Shown here: one piece after another, positions 23,885 to 35,805 of the stretch
Numbering within the stretch: the first letter of the stretch is position 1
How the letters are laid out: each line of letters begins with the position of its first letter
Source of the DNA: Strobilurus pachycystidiatus
Lineage: Eukaryota; Basidiomycota; Agaricomycetes; Agaricales; Physalacriaceae
DNA length: 64,000 nucleotides
Assembly (NCBI GenBank): GCA_019915135.1
Contig: JAHLMK010000013.1
Location: 1,426,001-1,490,000 of the forward strand
Direction of reading: 5' to 3'
Program-made: the position numbers and the translations under genes
The notes under the pieces: generated by a model
What the model saw: the letters and a program-made list of their open reading frames with translations, nothing else
What the model was told of the DNA's origin: nothing
Databases searched by the model: none

Positions 23885-24944
23885 TCCGCCGCCACGTTTC
23901 TTCTGTGTCGCTGTCATGTGTATCTAATTGTTCTCCGTTGTACTATCAATGATATCTGCTTCACTGTCAATGTTAGACGGATCGCAAGTGGTGGTGAAGC
24001 CACAGATTCGTACTGGCAATAACCCGCAAGATCATGTTCGTTAGGGTTGGTCGCGATGTGGATGCGCAGGGCGCAGGTCGAACTCGCCTTTTCTGATACA
24101 AGGGTATCATGACACCGACAGCGCAGTCCCCGCATTTCAGTGCGTGCCATGCACGTGCAGCCCAAGTTCACCGAGTCGGAGAGCGGAAGTATCAGCCACG
24201 AAGATCTCTCTCGGGAATGCCATGGCCCATTTGATAGAACCTCAACAACTCGCTTCAACTGGTTTCGCGATAACAGTGTTTCCCTTTACCAGCAACGCAA
24301 CTACGCTATATCTCAGCGCCAAAGCCACTGGAGGAGAAGCATAGAACATGGCGTATCAATTGCGCCACATCAATGAGACACTAGGCATGACTGAGAAGGC
24401 CCAAGAGCGATATACTATTCATATCCTAGGAAGTAGGTGAATCTATAGGCGAGCAGTAGTCGTTTGACACTAGAGCAGCGCTTGAGATGGATTTGATATA
24501 AACTGACCCGAACGTCATCCTTTCGCATCCAGCCCAAACTGTCGTCGCTTTCACTGAAACTTGCAAGACCGATGCCTCTTCGCATATTGAAGCTGCCGTG
24601 AAAAGAATCTCTCCAGATAAGAACAAGCATAGTACATGTCGTTGCAATCGAAGCCATAGTATTTGTGCCATATATCAGGGGACCGGAACCTGCGACTCTT
24701 CCTACGTTCAGCCCAAATCGAACGTGGAAACCAGAGGTCCGACAATTTCTATCGTCCTGGATACAACGCTGAGCCGTCGTCAATGCATGCTATTGTTCTC
24801 ATTCTGCCCTTGTTCTCATTCAAGTAGTCCTTATTATGTTTTGGGTCCCTCCTGGAAACCTCCACATCACTGGAAACAACGGCTGGGATTTATATTTGGG
24901 ATGTTCAAAAGAGTGAATCCTTCCGTCGCGCTCATACATCCATC
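23885..24944. other. Intergenic, no gene supported
   Basis: Many short overlapping frames on both strands without consistent splice sites or family resemblance. No gene is called. Confidence 0.4.
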
Positions 24945-25463
24945 ATGACGAGGACTCGGAAGCACGTCTCCTTCGCTCTCCCATCCCACACACCAGCAGA
25001 CTTTGCCGACAATGAAGCGTACCGCCGACGGACACACGCACTTCGCCTGAAGCAGCGAGCCGGTCTCGCGCACAACGTCGACTTCGATGCCCGTCATGAC
25101 CAGGGGCTCCAGAGATGCCACACCCTCTTTGCCCCACCCGTGCCGTTTTCGTCCTTTCTCCGCATAACAACGCGAGCCGGGTTCTTCTGCTGGACGTTCA
25201 GCCAGTGGGTGAAACCTTGCGCCACGGTCACAGTGTGGGATGTGCTACGACGATATTATCAGTTTTTATACACGCCCGTCTTGCCGGAGGAGCTGAGACT
25301 ATTGGGGTGGGATCAACAGCAAGAGGTTTACGAGGCGTATTGCAGGAGGGTTGGATATTCGGATACGGGTCTCAGACGTGTCGATTTCCTCCTGGAGAGG
25401 ACGCGACTTGTCAGATTTGAGCGCTGTTCCTCTGGTTGGGAAGCCATTCTTGAAGAGCGATGA
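24945..25463 (+). CDS. DUF6699-like protein
   Basis: A single-exon 172-residue frame starting MTRTRKHVSFALPSHTPADF. The second half has the pattern I associate with the basidiomycete DUF6699 domain: VTVWDVLRRYYQFLYTPV, a YEAYCRRVGY segment, then RRVDFLLERTRLVRFERC. Function of the family is unknown. It is convergent with the interrupted F-box gene, with about 125 bp between their stops. Confidence 0.6.
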   Translation: MTRTRKHVSFALPSHTPADFADNEAYRRRTHALRLKQRAGLAHNVDFDARHDQGLQRCHTLFAPPVPFSSFLRITTRAGFFCWTFSQWVKPCATVTVWDVLRRYYQFLYTPVLPEELRLLGWDQQQEVYEAYCRRVGYSDTGLRRVDFLLERTRLVRFERCSSGWEAILEER

Positions 25464-25589
25464 TACGAAACGTCAATATGCAATTGAGTAGTAAGTAAAT
25501 GGTAGCAACGCACGTACGTACGTCTAATATGAATAACACGACCGAGTCTTTTCCGAAAGACATCTTCATCTCGGGCCGGCAACATCGGC

Positions 25590-26387
25590 TCACACGACAG
25601 TGTGCCAGTCCCAACGCTCAAGCAACAGGTCCCTGAGAACTACCAGCGGTTCCCCATTCGACACCAGTTCCAGCCGCTTCAACTTCGGCGTCCACCGCAT
25701 GAGCTGTACCAACGCTGTTCTCGTCTCAGCCTCGTCTCCGACCAACGCCCTCAACGTGAGTACCTCCAGCGAAGGTGCGGTGTGCTGGCCAAAGGAGTCA
25801 GGCAAGCGATCAACCGTCAGCGATACGAGGGACGGGAACTCGTAGCTCTCGAAGATGTGCGAGACGTAGTAGGACGGTACGCCGTCCAACATCAACTCGC
25901 GGACAGAGGGCGATACTAGGGCGTGCGGGGCACCAGAAAGACGCGCGTGCAGTGACGCTGACGAGCCGCGGAAAGTTATGCGTATGAGACGGCGGGCGCC
26001 TAAAGCCGGTGAGAGATACAATGCGCCATCTTTGTCTGTCGTCAGATCCTCGACTTGGTCCCAAGGGAGGGCGACGCTGTCCATGAGTGGGGAGGACAAG
26101 CGAAGCTGGACACCTCGGCAAGGAGGACGGTCGGAGTGCGTGATGTTGATAGCGCGTAGACGGGGACAGGCGGAAAAGCAGGTGATGGGAGCAACGGTGT
26201 CGGTGATGGGGACGGGGAGCATGTTGATGCTGAACGTCTCGAGCAGAGGGAGCGAGAGTGTAGGAATGGTGCGGAATAGCCCGATAGGGCAATCCAAGGT
26301 GAGTGTGCGCCACCTAGACGATGTATCCAGCACCGCGTCCATAAGCGCCTGGGATATGTGCGCCGTACCAAAAGAGTGGATGCACAT
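25590..26387 (-). pseudogene. F-box gene, 3' part (split by the 18.5-kb element)
   Basis: The open frame from the element boundary reads MCIHSFGTAHISQALMDAVL and continues SSRWRTLTLDCP, the usual layout after the F-box in basidiomycete F-box/LRR-like proteins. It continues to a stop at 25590 with no internal stop. Joining it to 45435-44867 and counting the 11-bp duplication once gives exons 45435-45394, 45339-44867 plus 26376-25590. That is 1302 nt, or 433 residues in frame. F-box proteins recruit targets to SCF ubiquitin ligases; the target is unknown. The insertion disrupts the gene, but both halves are undamaged. Confidence 0.85.
26377..26387. repeat. Target-site duplication, left copy
   Basis: TGGATGCACAT, identical to 44867-44877. 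Flanking bases differ, so the duplication is at most 11 bp. Confidence 0.85.
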
Positions 26388-26464
26388 GAAAGGAGACCGA
26401 CAATTCTTAAGAATTGTCGGTGAACACCGGGACAAGATTAGATGACGGCTTATCTTATGTTTTC
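26388..26464. repeat. Left TIR of the 18.5-kb element
   Basis: 77 bp, about 66 of 77 matching the right TIR by eye with no gap. It contains the palindrome GACAATTCTTAAGAATTGTC (26399-26418) and then GGTGAACACCGGGACAAGAT. Confidence 0.9.
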
Positions 26465-26499
26465 CTACCTACGGATGTACCCGTACACAACAGGTCTCC

Positions 26500-26705
26500 T
26501 GAACTCAAGTTCGAACTTGAGTCCCAACTTGAGTCTGTCTGATCTTATGACTGGATATCATGAGCCCAACTCAAGACCACTACGTCAGATGAGATTTCAC
26601 ATCAAGCCCAGCTTAAGCCGGCCGACTGAGAACTTGAGTTTGACTGAAGTTGTATGCAACATGAGTTGTATCATAAGTAGCTCGAGTTTCGATTAGATAA
26701 CTTAA
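26500..26705. repeat. Left subterminal ACTCAAG/CTTAAG array
   Basis: About eight irregularly spaced copies of ACTCAAG, ACTTGAG or CTTAAG in both orientations, including the palindromic AACTCAAGTTCGAACTTGAG. Likely transposase-binding sites, by analogy with other DNA transposons. Confidence 0.7.
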
Positions 26706-26709
26706 GGGA

Positions 26710-29285
26710 TTACGGGGGGGGTGTATCGTCGAGTTTGAGCACATCTTTGCAACTCATTTCCGCATCCGCTTGGCGCGTCCCAAACTCTGGTCGATAGGCG
26801 CATCGAGAAGCGGGACTGGAAGCTCTCTGGGATCGACATACGCATATGTCGTGCGCTTGGGCCTGTTGATCGCCGTCAGTCACAATGATAGAGATCAGGC
26901 TGGTGAGAAGTTTTGAGAACCTTCTTCGGCTCTCCGTCTCCGGGACCTCAAGAGGGGCGGAAGTAGGCATAGTTGCCTGAAGGGACGATTCCGCGAGGCT
27001 GTCAGCTGACCTCTTCCTTCTGGAGCATTTTTGGTCAATGACGCGAGTGTGGCGCAGTAAACTTACTTGACTGGTCCTTTCGTCCCACTTGCTTTTCCCT
27101 TCGTCTTGGCCTTTCCCTTTCCCTGCCGCTCCTTTGTAAACAGTGTTTTCCTGATGGACAATGAGTAAACGAGGGTCATACATGCAGGCGATACTCACTC
27201 TGTTTGACCTTTCTTCTTCTTCGCTTCAGGCAATTGACCACTGTTCAACTTCAGCAAAGCATGAGGGCAACTTGACGAGAATGTTCACCTGTTTTCGGCG
27301 GATCCTGGTACCTCACCCGGATCGTCCGCGATCTGATCGTCCGACATGTCTGAGCCGGCTGCCATTGCTACCAATATCATCGCCGCTTCAGTGGAGGCAC
27401 TATCTAGAGCGTTAGCTAAGCTCAATATTCGTACGAACAGACTTCCACCCACCGAGAGTCAGTCATCGCCACATCATCGCTTCTGATGATCGTCTCGCTT
27501 TTGCGACCACCTCTCCCCCCTCGCTCTGACCTCTTGGCGGGCGAGTTGGGCCCGACCTTTGGCGATACAGGCTGCGATACATGCACCCTTTCCATCGTCA
27601 CGTTGACCAGGTCAACTTGAGGTATATCGTTCCGATCGTCCATGATGATGTCGGCCGAAGCCTCCGGACCTGTTGGAGGTGAAGGGGGCGCATCCTCAGC
27701 CAGTGCCATTGGAGGTTCTTGCGGCGACTTCACCGACTTTCCCTGTATCTTATCGTCTGGCAACAGGAAGCGGAAAGGGGAAGTCGACTCCTCGTTAGAG
27801 CGTTCCATTAGCGCCGTAAATGCCGACAAGCGAGCCTGTGCCCGCGACACACTTCCGCTGATGGTGCTAACATAGCGCGCCACTTCGGGCCAGTCATCAG
27901 CATTGAAAAATTCGCCTGGCTTTGCCGCCAATTCACCGCGATTGAAAGTGACTGGGCCGAACGCTGACGCTACAAAGTCGTTAGTCAACGAGGAACTAAT
28001 ACCGATTGTGCGAATGATATACCCCATACGGCTCGCAAGTACTCCTCCAAGATGGTGTCTTGTTGTGCCCCGGTTTGATTATCGAGGTCCACCGTAGGAA
28101 AACGGGGCAGGCCAATGACATCCGCTGCAAACAGTAGAGTCTGCTTCTTCGGCACTATGAGGGACCAGTCAATACATCAGACACGGTGGTCCGTAAAGTC
28201 GAAAGCTTACAAGGAAACTTAGATTCGAACCACTCTGTCAATGTGGCGAACAAGTCCGATCCGAGACTCTCCGACATGCCGCCCACTTCAGTTCCGCAAG
28301 CAGAGGAATCAGCCCTTCAGACGTATGAGCCAATGACCGTAGTAGAGGACATCGGATGGACTTACACTGATCCGTCTACATGTCCTGTCTCGCGATCACG
28401 AAACAAGTACATTACACTGACTGCTGCGGGGCCAGCGATTGCTTCGATCTCATTCGCCAGCTTGTCAGATAAGAGCTGAACAGCCAAAGGCAATCTCAAA
28501 AGTTTGCTTCGAAATGCGAGTGAGCGTCACGCAAAGTTCGAACTTATAAGAGACACGCACCTATCTCGCGTATTCACCTTTGCCGCCTCCTTGTCCCATT
28601 GCTCTCGCTCTGTATCCGACAAGTCTCGCCAAAGTTCGGAGGATGCCTTGCTGAACGCAGCGCCATTGTTACCACCTTTGACTTTGTCTCTGAGCTCCAG
28701 AGCACGTTGCTGGACATCGTTGCGGTTCTTTTCTTGGAACAGTAGCTGGCCGTTCAGGTTTGTCGAAAAGCGGAGGAGCCCTCTCCTGCTTATCACGTTG
28801 TCGTCTCGTTTACCGTCGCCGTTCGTGTCCGCCGCCACATCTTCTTCCACTTCGTCGTCGGCACCGTTATCATCGAAGACAGGCAGATCCTGGTATGTCT
28901 TCCCAGAGTCGAGGTACGACTTCCTGTTCGAGAACCATTTGATCACCTTCTGCCATAATCGCATTAGACACTCGAAGCTTTCGCCGTTGTAATTCACACT
29001 CACCTGTCGTGAGATATCAACATCCCGGAACACGGCATGCTTGAGGGCAGCAGTAGCCGCCTTCTCTTTCCAGCCTGCGACCTTCTTTTTGTCGGTCTTG
29101 CGTGTGCAAATGCGCACCCATTCCGGCAGCATCGTCCATAGAACGGTGAGTTGATGAGCCGTCATGCGGTCGTCTTCGCCCCCGCGTTTGTAGGGGTGCT
29201 GAAGCTTGCTGTCGGGCAGAGTACTCGGGTCGTACCCGCTAGCGAGCCAAGGATCGTCCGCCTCCAGATCGTAAGGTTTCTTCAT
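26710..29285 (-). CDS. HMG-box-like accessory protein of the KDZ element
   Basis: The start MKKPYDLEADDPWLASGYDP is at 29285. Exons can be followed through AALKHAVFRDVDISRQ, KVIKWFSNRKSYLDSGKTYQ, an acidic stretch, then GAAFSKASSELWRDLSDTER, whose AF-x-S-x3-W-x-LS-x2-E-x2-W spacing resembles an HMG box. Next come EIEAIAGPAAVSVMYLFRDR, LLFAADVIGLPRFPTVDLDN and GEFFNADDWPEVARYVST. A basic tail with GGRGGRKSE follows, and further small exons lead to a stop at 26710. Proteins with this block order are frequent in Agaricomycete genomes; I do not know a demonstrated function. The last exons (27400-26710) are less sure. Confidence 0.55.
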
Positions 29286-30494
29286 GGTGGGTGGAATGAA
29301 AGTCAGCAAGAAAGGATTGCCCGAGAGATATTGGGCTAACCTACTTCTCAGTATCACCCTACGGGATCCTTTCTGCCGAGATCTATTGTTCGTCTCAATA
29401 GTGTGCTGGTTACCATTGTCTGCCAAACATACATTGGAGCAGGTCGATCCTGACGCCTTGCAGGAGCCACGATGCACAGCGATCCTGCATCTGCGGGTGC
29501 CACGAAGCACGTCGATCCTGACGCCACGATCTCTAATCACACCGAGTTCAGGTTCAATATATGCATATCAAATTAAGGTCCCACTAACGCCCAGAGCAAT
29601 ATCACGCCTTCCTGTCCTGGATCTAGAGCGTCAGTGACCAAATAGTGTATGCGCCACGATATTAACTCACAGTCAGAGGGCAGGAAGGAATCTCCCCACA
29701 TCGAGAGCCCAATCAGCAGGAAGTGGTTCCTCTGTTGCTTTGAAGAACATTGGGGTGACTGGATCCGCGATGTCGAAGAACGTCCTCCACCCGATTGTGA
29801 CCCATTCGCAGGAGCTGCCATCCACAGCTAGTCGCTTGAAATATGGCTGTTCATTGACGCCTATTGTCGCCAGATCAATTACATGATCTGCAAGTCGAGT
29901 GCGAGTGCTATCCAGCTGGACAATAGTTCCCACTTTTCGGCCTCCCTAAGGACAAACATGAGACCAACGCGAAGGAATGACTGCGCTGCTAACATACAGG
30001 ACGATAGAAGATGAAAATGGCATGGCGCGTCCCCCGTTTCGGGCGCTTAACCCTACGTTTGCGATGGAGGTGAAAGTGTTGAGGGATCTTCGTCTGGAAG
30101 CGCTCGGTCTATGGCAGGTTAACGTGTGTGAAGGTCTCGAGTGGCACACTCACCCAAATCATCGTGAACGAAGAAGGGAAGGAGACGGTCGACCTATACG
30201 AAACTGTCGTCAGAACTCTCCGTCTCTAGGCACCAGTAGCCAAAACAAGGGAAACCAACTTGCTTTGTGTTCCCATTGTTCTCCTTACGCGGGTAGGACT
30301 GCGAGCACAAGGCTCGCGCCATTGTCCTAAGATCCCTGGATGAGTAGACCGAAATTGATAATCCGTAAGACGGGGAACTCACCTCGCAAACTCCCGATGC
30401 TCCATCGGTTCACTTGCCGGCACACAAGTGGGGGCGAATGGTGAAAAGCGGTATGATTTAAAGTCCAAAGTTGATACATGCGAAGAATATGCGA
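29286..30494 (-). other. Spacer with a coding-like minus fragment (29673-29933)
   Basis: A minus-strand frame at 29933-29673 (GTIVQLDSTRTRLADHVIDL, then CEWVTIGWRTFFDIADP) reads like protein but has no clear start or partner exons. The rest shows nothing I can support. It may be a remnant or part of an unannotated gene. Confidence 0.3.
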
Positions 30495-33400
30495 TCATAT
30501 GGCATCTATTACCATCTTAGCACTACCCTTTCGGCTCTTTTCCCGTAGCGCCATGACTTCCTTGTCTGTCTCCTTCCAATTCGAGGCACGCTCTAAGATG
30601 ATGAGGTTCTCGTTGAGGACGGTGATGCGTATGTCGGTGATCTTGTCGGGCTTTCCGGGTCCTTGACGCTCGACAACGGCAACTGTCCAAGCCGGCTTCT
30701 TCACCCCAGAGACCATCATGTCAACCCAGCGAATGGGTCGAACATATCTCCCAATGTTATCACCTCGAAAGACGAACCAACAGTGACCGTCACCGGGCTT
30801 TGGTCCAGGATGCTTCAGCTGGACTTGACTGGGAACTAGCGCTTGCGCTGATCGCTTGCCCTTCACTATCCGATATACGCCGACTGTCCCGCTGTCAAAG
30901 CGTATTTGCTGGATCGTCGTGAGATGCTCTTTCAGCTTGTCCCCCTTTCCTGAAGAACCATTACTATTTCTTACTTCGATCCCCTGGGTGGGGACGACAA
31001 TCTTCAAGTTCTCGAGGTGGCGCTGCAGACACCACGCGACCTCGTCGTTGTAGGAGAGGGAAGAGGTGACGATAACGCCCAGTTCTGAGCGATCTTGTAA
31101 AGTGATGCTCCAAGGTCCTTCCCCGGGAGGGACGTAGGGTTGAAACAACCTGCCAGTGTCCGATTCCTTTGGCTGGCCAAGTGCGCTACGATACACAACA
31201 TGATTCCTGGAGAGCTCCGCCTCGTAATAAGCCTGGTTGCCGCGGAATCCACTTTTGTGGTGAAGCGGACTGAGAGGAGCAACAATCCGAAGAGGCCAGA
31301 GTGTCCTGTGCGAGTGTCAGTCTACGTGAGTCTGGCTAAAGAAGAAGTAGTCCTCACTCGGGATCAGAAACTGCCCCGTAGGCGTACCACTTCTCCAGAA
31401 GTCCTTCCTGAGCTCGCAGCATATCGAAGCGAACGAGGATCTTCAGACCACTAGCGATCTTGTCGTCTTTGATGACATCCTCAACCGTCCCGGTGCGCCC
31501 TTTGTATTCGCCCGTCGTAACGATCACCGGGCGGCGAAACCAAGGAACGTTGCCAGTATACATCATCTCTGGACGAAAGGTGACCCGATTGGTAAACATG
31601 TCCTTGTCTGTGTCGTACTGGAGGTTGTCATGGATAGAGTTGACGGGGGGACGGCGTGGCTCTGGGTCGGCAGGGGGCGGTGGCGCGAGAGTGTACAAAG
31701 GCCGCCCAGTGAGACGCTCTGGCGGTTGAGTGTTACTGGTGATGTGAATGCAGTTGTTCTTGTGAACTTGAACGACCTATCGTAACATGAATTGAGTTGG
31801 AAAGACGGACGAGTGTTGGGTACATACCTGGGGAGAAATCTCATTGGGATCTTCGCCGGTCCAGTAGATAAGGACCGTGATGTGTCGTTCTTGCCTACCC
31901 CGCCTTACTTGATGTTCTCCTTGAGAGGGCTCATCCCCCGCACAACTCGTCGCTATCACCCATCCATGAGACATCCTCGTACTGCCGTTCCATATACCCA
32001 CCTCCTGCCCCACCTCAAACACGCGGACTAGATGCCTCCTTTCGATCTCCACGGCCTTCAACCCATCGTCAAGCGGCCGCACCGTCACGGATTGGGATAA
32101 AATGGTACGCCCACCCGCTTCGTGCAACGCATCCTGAGCTGACAGGACCTCTCCCTTGAATCCGTTTCGGGCATCCTCTACTATCTCGCCAGTCTCAAAG
32201 TTCCCACTTTCCGCTGGAGGTATCAAGGAAAGAGCAGACCTCACTTCGGAATCTTCGCATTGCATGAGTTGATTGTGGATGTGGGGAGGTGTGGATAGGG
32301 CTATGGAGATGTGCGAACGGCGGACCTGGATCAAGGCGAGATCGGCTACGAAAGCAGTACTGCCCGTCTCCTCGTAACGAACTATGGAATGCTTGTTTTC
32401 GCTGACTGACAGCTTTGAGCGGATATCTGTAGTGAGAAGGTGGGGCGGATGTCGAGTACCAGGTGCAGGCGGTATACGGCAAGGTGTAGATGTCCAATTT
32501 CGGTCGGTCGGGCGTTTACCAGACTGAGCATCGCGCCGTTCTTCCTCTGTAGCATCGCCATCGCCAACGAAAGTTCGCTGCCATCTGAAGGAGATACGCG
32601 GCACGACTTTAATCGTGCACCAAGTGCTCTTGTAGTCCTTCTGTACCCAACCGATATCACCGTCGTATTTTCCTCCTCGGATAGTGACCCAACATCTAGT
32701 AAACTTCTCCCGTACACCTCGACTGCTGCGCCATGCGCGTAAACGCTCAGCGGGAGATTGAAGAGGCTGCATCGATCGGAGGGAAAGACCGTACTTCGCA
32801 TGGCCAAGGTCGTCGACAAGGAGTTGAATGAGCGAGTTGAACGTACCCCTAGAGGCAATGTAGATGGACGGCTGCGAAGGAGTTTTGGGGCTGGGCCAGA
32901 TGTCGATTATGCCGTCTTCGGGACGAGCATCGTGTTGGAGGCGGCCGGCGATTGTCTGGGAGAGCTTGCTCCGCTGCTCTTGCCCGACGTCTAAGAAATC
33001 ATTGCCTGTCCCGATAGGAACTTCGTCGCGTTGGTACGCCAGACGCGCGGTATGCTGCCAATCGCGATCTTGTCGTCGGGGAGGTGGGGTACTGGGTTTG
33101 AATCCAATGTTATCCTTGATCAATTTTGAGACCTCGGCGGAGGTTCGATACTGTTGACAAAGTCAATGGTGCTGTTCCCAAATAGTATTATAGCAACCTA
33201 CGCGACATTTGATCCGCCAAATGGTTATATCCTCGTCGGCCGCATCGTACACACGCGAATGGAGTACGTCCTCGTCCTCGTCCTCGTCCTCAGCTTCTTC
33301 ATCATCATGCCCATGGCTTATAGTAGGGCGTGCAGAATCGTCGCGTGTGGTAGAAGTTGGGGCAAGAGACTCGAGCCACGAATGAAATTGCCTTTCCGAC

Positions 33401-33635
33401 GTCCGTTCCAAAGCAGCGATTTCCTTCGGAGTGAGCCTGTGCGAGCTGGGAGAGTCGCTGTGAATATCATGGTCTGAGCATTGAGTAGAATTAGATCTCG
33501 GAGCAAGGTGTCAGTCGAGAGTTGCTACGCACCTTCGAGCGTCGGATCTTCTTCTTCTTCATCCAGAATTTCGTCGTCCTCGGCGTCCTCGGCCTCTAGG
33601 GAAAGGAACTGCTCTATCGCCGCCGCGTCGGGCAT
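30495..33635 (-). CDS. SPT5-like (NGN/KOW) protein carried by the 18.5-kb element
   Basis: The start MPDAAAIEQFLSLEAEDAED is at 33635, followed by an acidic N-terminus. Several short introns interrupt the gene. An NGN-like strand ITIWRIKCR precedes a segment with SIYIASRGTFNSLIQLL. The next block, TRCWVTIRGGKYDGDIGWVQ, is a KOW-type motif. Further KOW-like blocks are GNFETGEIVEDARNGFKGEV and VPWFRRPVIVTTGEYKGRTG. The last exon (31196-30495) has HCWFVFRGDNIGRYVRPIRW, which matches FRGPNKGQFMRP in the gene at 14436-17739. It lacks the long coiled coil of that paralogue. It diverges from the gene at 34708 across a hairpin-containing intergenic region. Likely role in transcription elongation or its interference is inference only. 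Confidence 0.6.
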
Positions 33636-33844
33636 GACCTATCCTACTAATTTACTAATCAGCGCGTCGTGTCTTAGATTACAATGATTTTTTTGGAGAA
33701 AATTTGGAAGACTCGCGAGCGGGATTGCATTGACCGCTTCTTCTATCGTATTCTAGATCCTATTCTACGGCACTTACATTGGTAGGGCGGGGGACCAGCA
33801 GCGCCTGCGACGGGACCTTCTTGGTATGAAGCAAGGTGAAAAGG

Positions 33845-33991
33845 CTTACGTAAGTGCAAAGCTCGGCAGGATACGGCCTGCCGTTTGGCGTCCAAAGTGC
33901 ATCGGACATTTGCGAAATGGAGCAGCACAGCCCATGCACTTTGGACGCCAAACGGCAGGCCGTATCCTGCCGAGCTTTGCACTTATGTAAG
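33845..33991. repeat. 58-bp-arm near-perfect hairpin
   Basis: Arms 33845-33902 and 33934-33991 match in all but one position around a 31-nt loop. It lies between two divergent genes, as in M1 and M2 but with a different sequence. Confidence 0.95.
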
Positions 33992-34166
33992 CTTTCCCAT
34001 CTTGCCAGCGCACCACAATGTAGGCACCCATTAGGATTGGGGGCGGAGCAGTGCGCCGCTCATGCCCACGCGGGCGGGCCCATTCATCAGAGTGTAATGC
34101 TAAGTCATGTCCCGTAAGTTTCAAAGCCACGAACAGGCAAAATGGCGCCACTAAAATCAAATTTGC

Positions 34167-34184
34167 AGGGAGAGTCCATGTCGG
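34167..34184 (+). promoter_or_regulatory. AGGGAGAGTCCATGTCGG motif (third locus)
   Basis: Identical to the right end of M1 (2106-2123), including the upstream AAATTTRC. No inverted partner is seen on the SPT5-like side here. It lies about 540 bp upstream of the next called start at 34708. Confidence 0.7.
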
Positions 34185-34707
34185 GACGTTCAATTCCAAT
34201 CAACACATACGGGCTGAGTGGGTCTCCAATGCGATTTCCCGCCCAGTGTTTACTTAGTTTCATTGCAGCCCTTGAGTTTGGCCAGGGATCCGAGGGGGCG
34301 TGGTCGTATGTGTCGCGTTGCTGTGGCGCATGCCAGGTACGCTCGAAACCTTCCTTTGTCTTTCGGAGTTCATCTGACCCATTACACTTCCAGATCATTC
34401 CTATCTATCGCACTCTCAGGCCCACCTAACGATCCCTCGCGATCGAATATGTCCCGACTTGATTCTGCTACCACTCTCTCCCCTTAAAATGGAGATTTCC
34501 GCGTTCACGATGCAAGTCTATCCCTGCAGCGCCTCCCGACGGGCTGGAATTGCCGTACAGGACAATGGGCGCGAAAAAATTGTACATTTGTATGTTCTCC
34601 TTTGGTAAATATTCGCATTATTTACTGATTATGGCTATCGGTAGTCGTTCTCCGTCTCGCACGCAGTGAGCGGCCATGGTGACTAGGCATACCGCATTGG
34701 TCGAACA

Positions 34708-35783
34708 ATGGCCCCCGCCGTCTTAAAAATCACTCAGTTGTCGAATCCTTCTACACACATTCCTTCCATGAAACACTACTCCAGTAAACACAAGCGCAAG
34801 CTCGCCTCCGCATCCTCTCGGGTATCATCGCCCCCTTCACCTCCGTCCACACCTAGGAAGGTGCGCCACCCCAAACCGCCTACCACCCCCAAGAAAACCC
34901 GCGCAGACCTGGCTGCGGAATACAGAGCACTGGTCTTTCGTGGCGCTAACGAGATCGCCGACAAAAGGCCGACAAAGCCCAAATGTCCTCACGGCTTTAG
35001 GTGCTACGTCAAAGGTAGCGTCTACATCGGTAGAGGCACCGGTTACTTGGACGATGTTACCTTCAAAAACCACCCCGAACGGGTTAGAGATCTTGGGCGA
35101 CATCAGGCTCATGCAAGTTACATCTCACCTATTATTTCGCGCCCTTCTCACGCTTTCAGCAGTGTTCCCGGCACCTTTGGTATCAGTTCTATACGAAGGA
35201 GCGCACTTTTGCGGCTATCCGAGGAAACCAAGATCTCATGGCGGGTCTCAACGGGCACGACTTCCTCCGCGCCACAGCGAATCGCCGGACGACCACACCC
35301 CAAACCCCAACCCCCAAGTCCCAATCGAATCGCAAGGAGGATACACTTCCTCCTTCATCGCCGATCCCGGCTGGGGCATCCGACGAGCCTCCCTACCTCA
35401 GGCGGAAGCTCCACAACGACAAATTTAGGTCTGTGGAGGTTCTGCTATGGCTAGACGTACGTACTCTTGGCTTTTCAGCAAACGAATATCGTCGCTGAGT
35501 GCACATGTTCCAGTCCTCGAATGATCCTGCCGAATTGGTTTTCGACATCAACGCTCGTAACGAGATCGTTCTTCAAGACAATCGTATCGTCCTCGGCGAG
35601 GTTGGCTACGACGGAGGAATGCTGTCCCGCTTCAACCCGGATGGTTTCCTTTGGGAGCCGACGAGATTTGACGCGCCCTTCGTCGTCAATCCGAAGGTCA
35701 CTCTCGGTATCAAGTTGGACAGAATCCGACGCTTGACTGGCATCAAGGAGCGCATGAGCGATCTGTGCGATGAAAATGTCTAG
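34708..35783 (+). CDS. P1: unknown protein, tandem paralogue of P2
   Basis: The first exon starts at 34708 (or MKHYSSKHKRKL at 34768) with a basic Ser/Pro-rich N-terminus, then KCPHGFRCYVKGSVYIGRGT. A middle exon has GLNGHDFLRATANRR...PYLRRKLHNDKF and ends SVEVLLWLD at an intron (35457-35513). The last exon reads LVFDINARNEIVLQDNRIVL, GEVGYDGGMLSRFNPDGF, and ends IKERMSDLCDENV at 35783. Intron position and C-terminal pattern (LWL, intron, then VLGEVG and NP near the C-terminus) match P2. Function unknown. Internal joins are approximate. Confidence 0.5.
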
Positions 35784-35805
35784 AGGTGTCAACTGTTAAT
35801 CCCAA

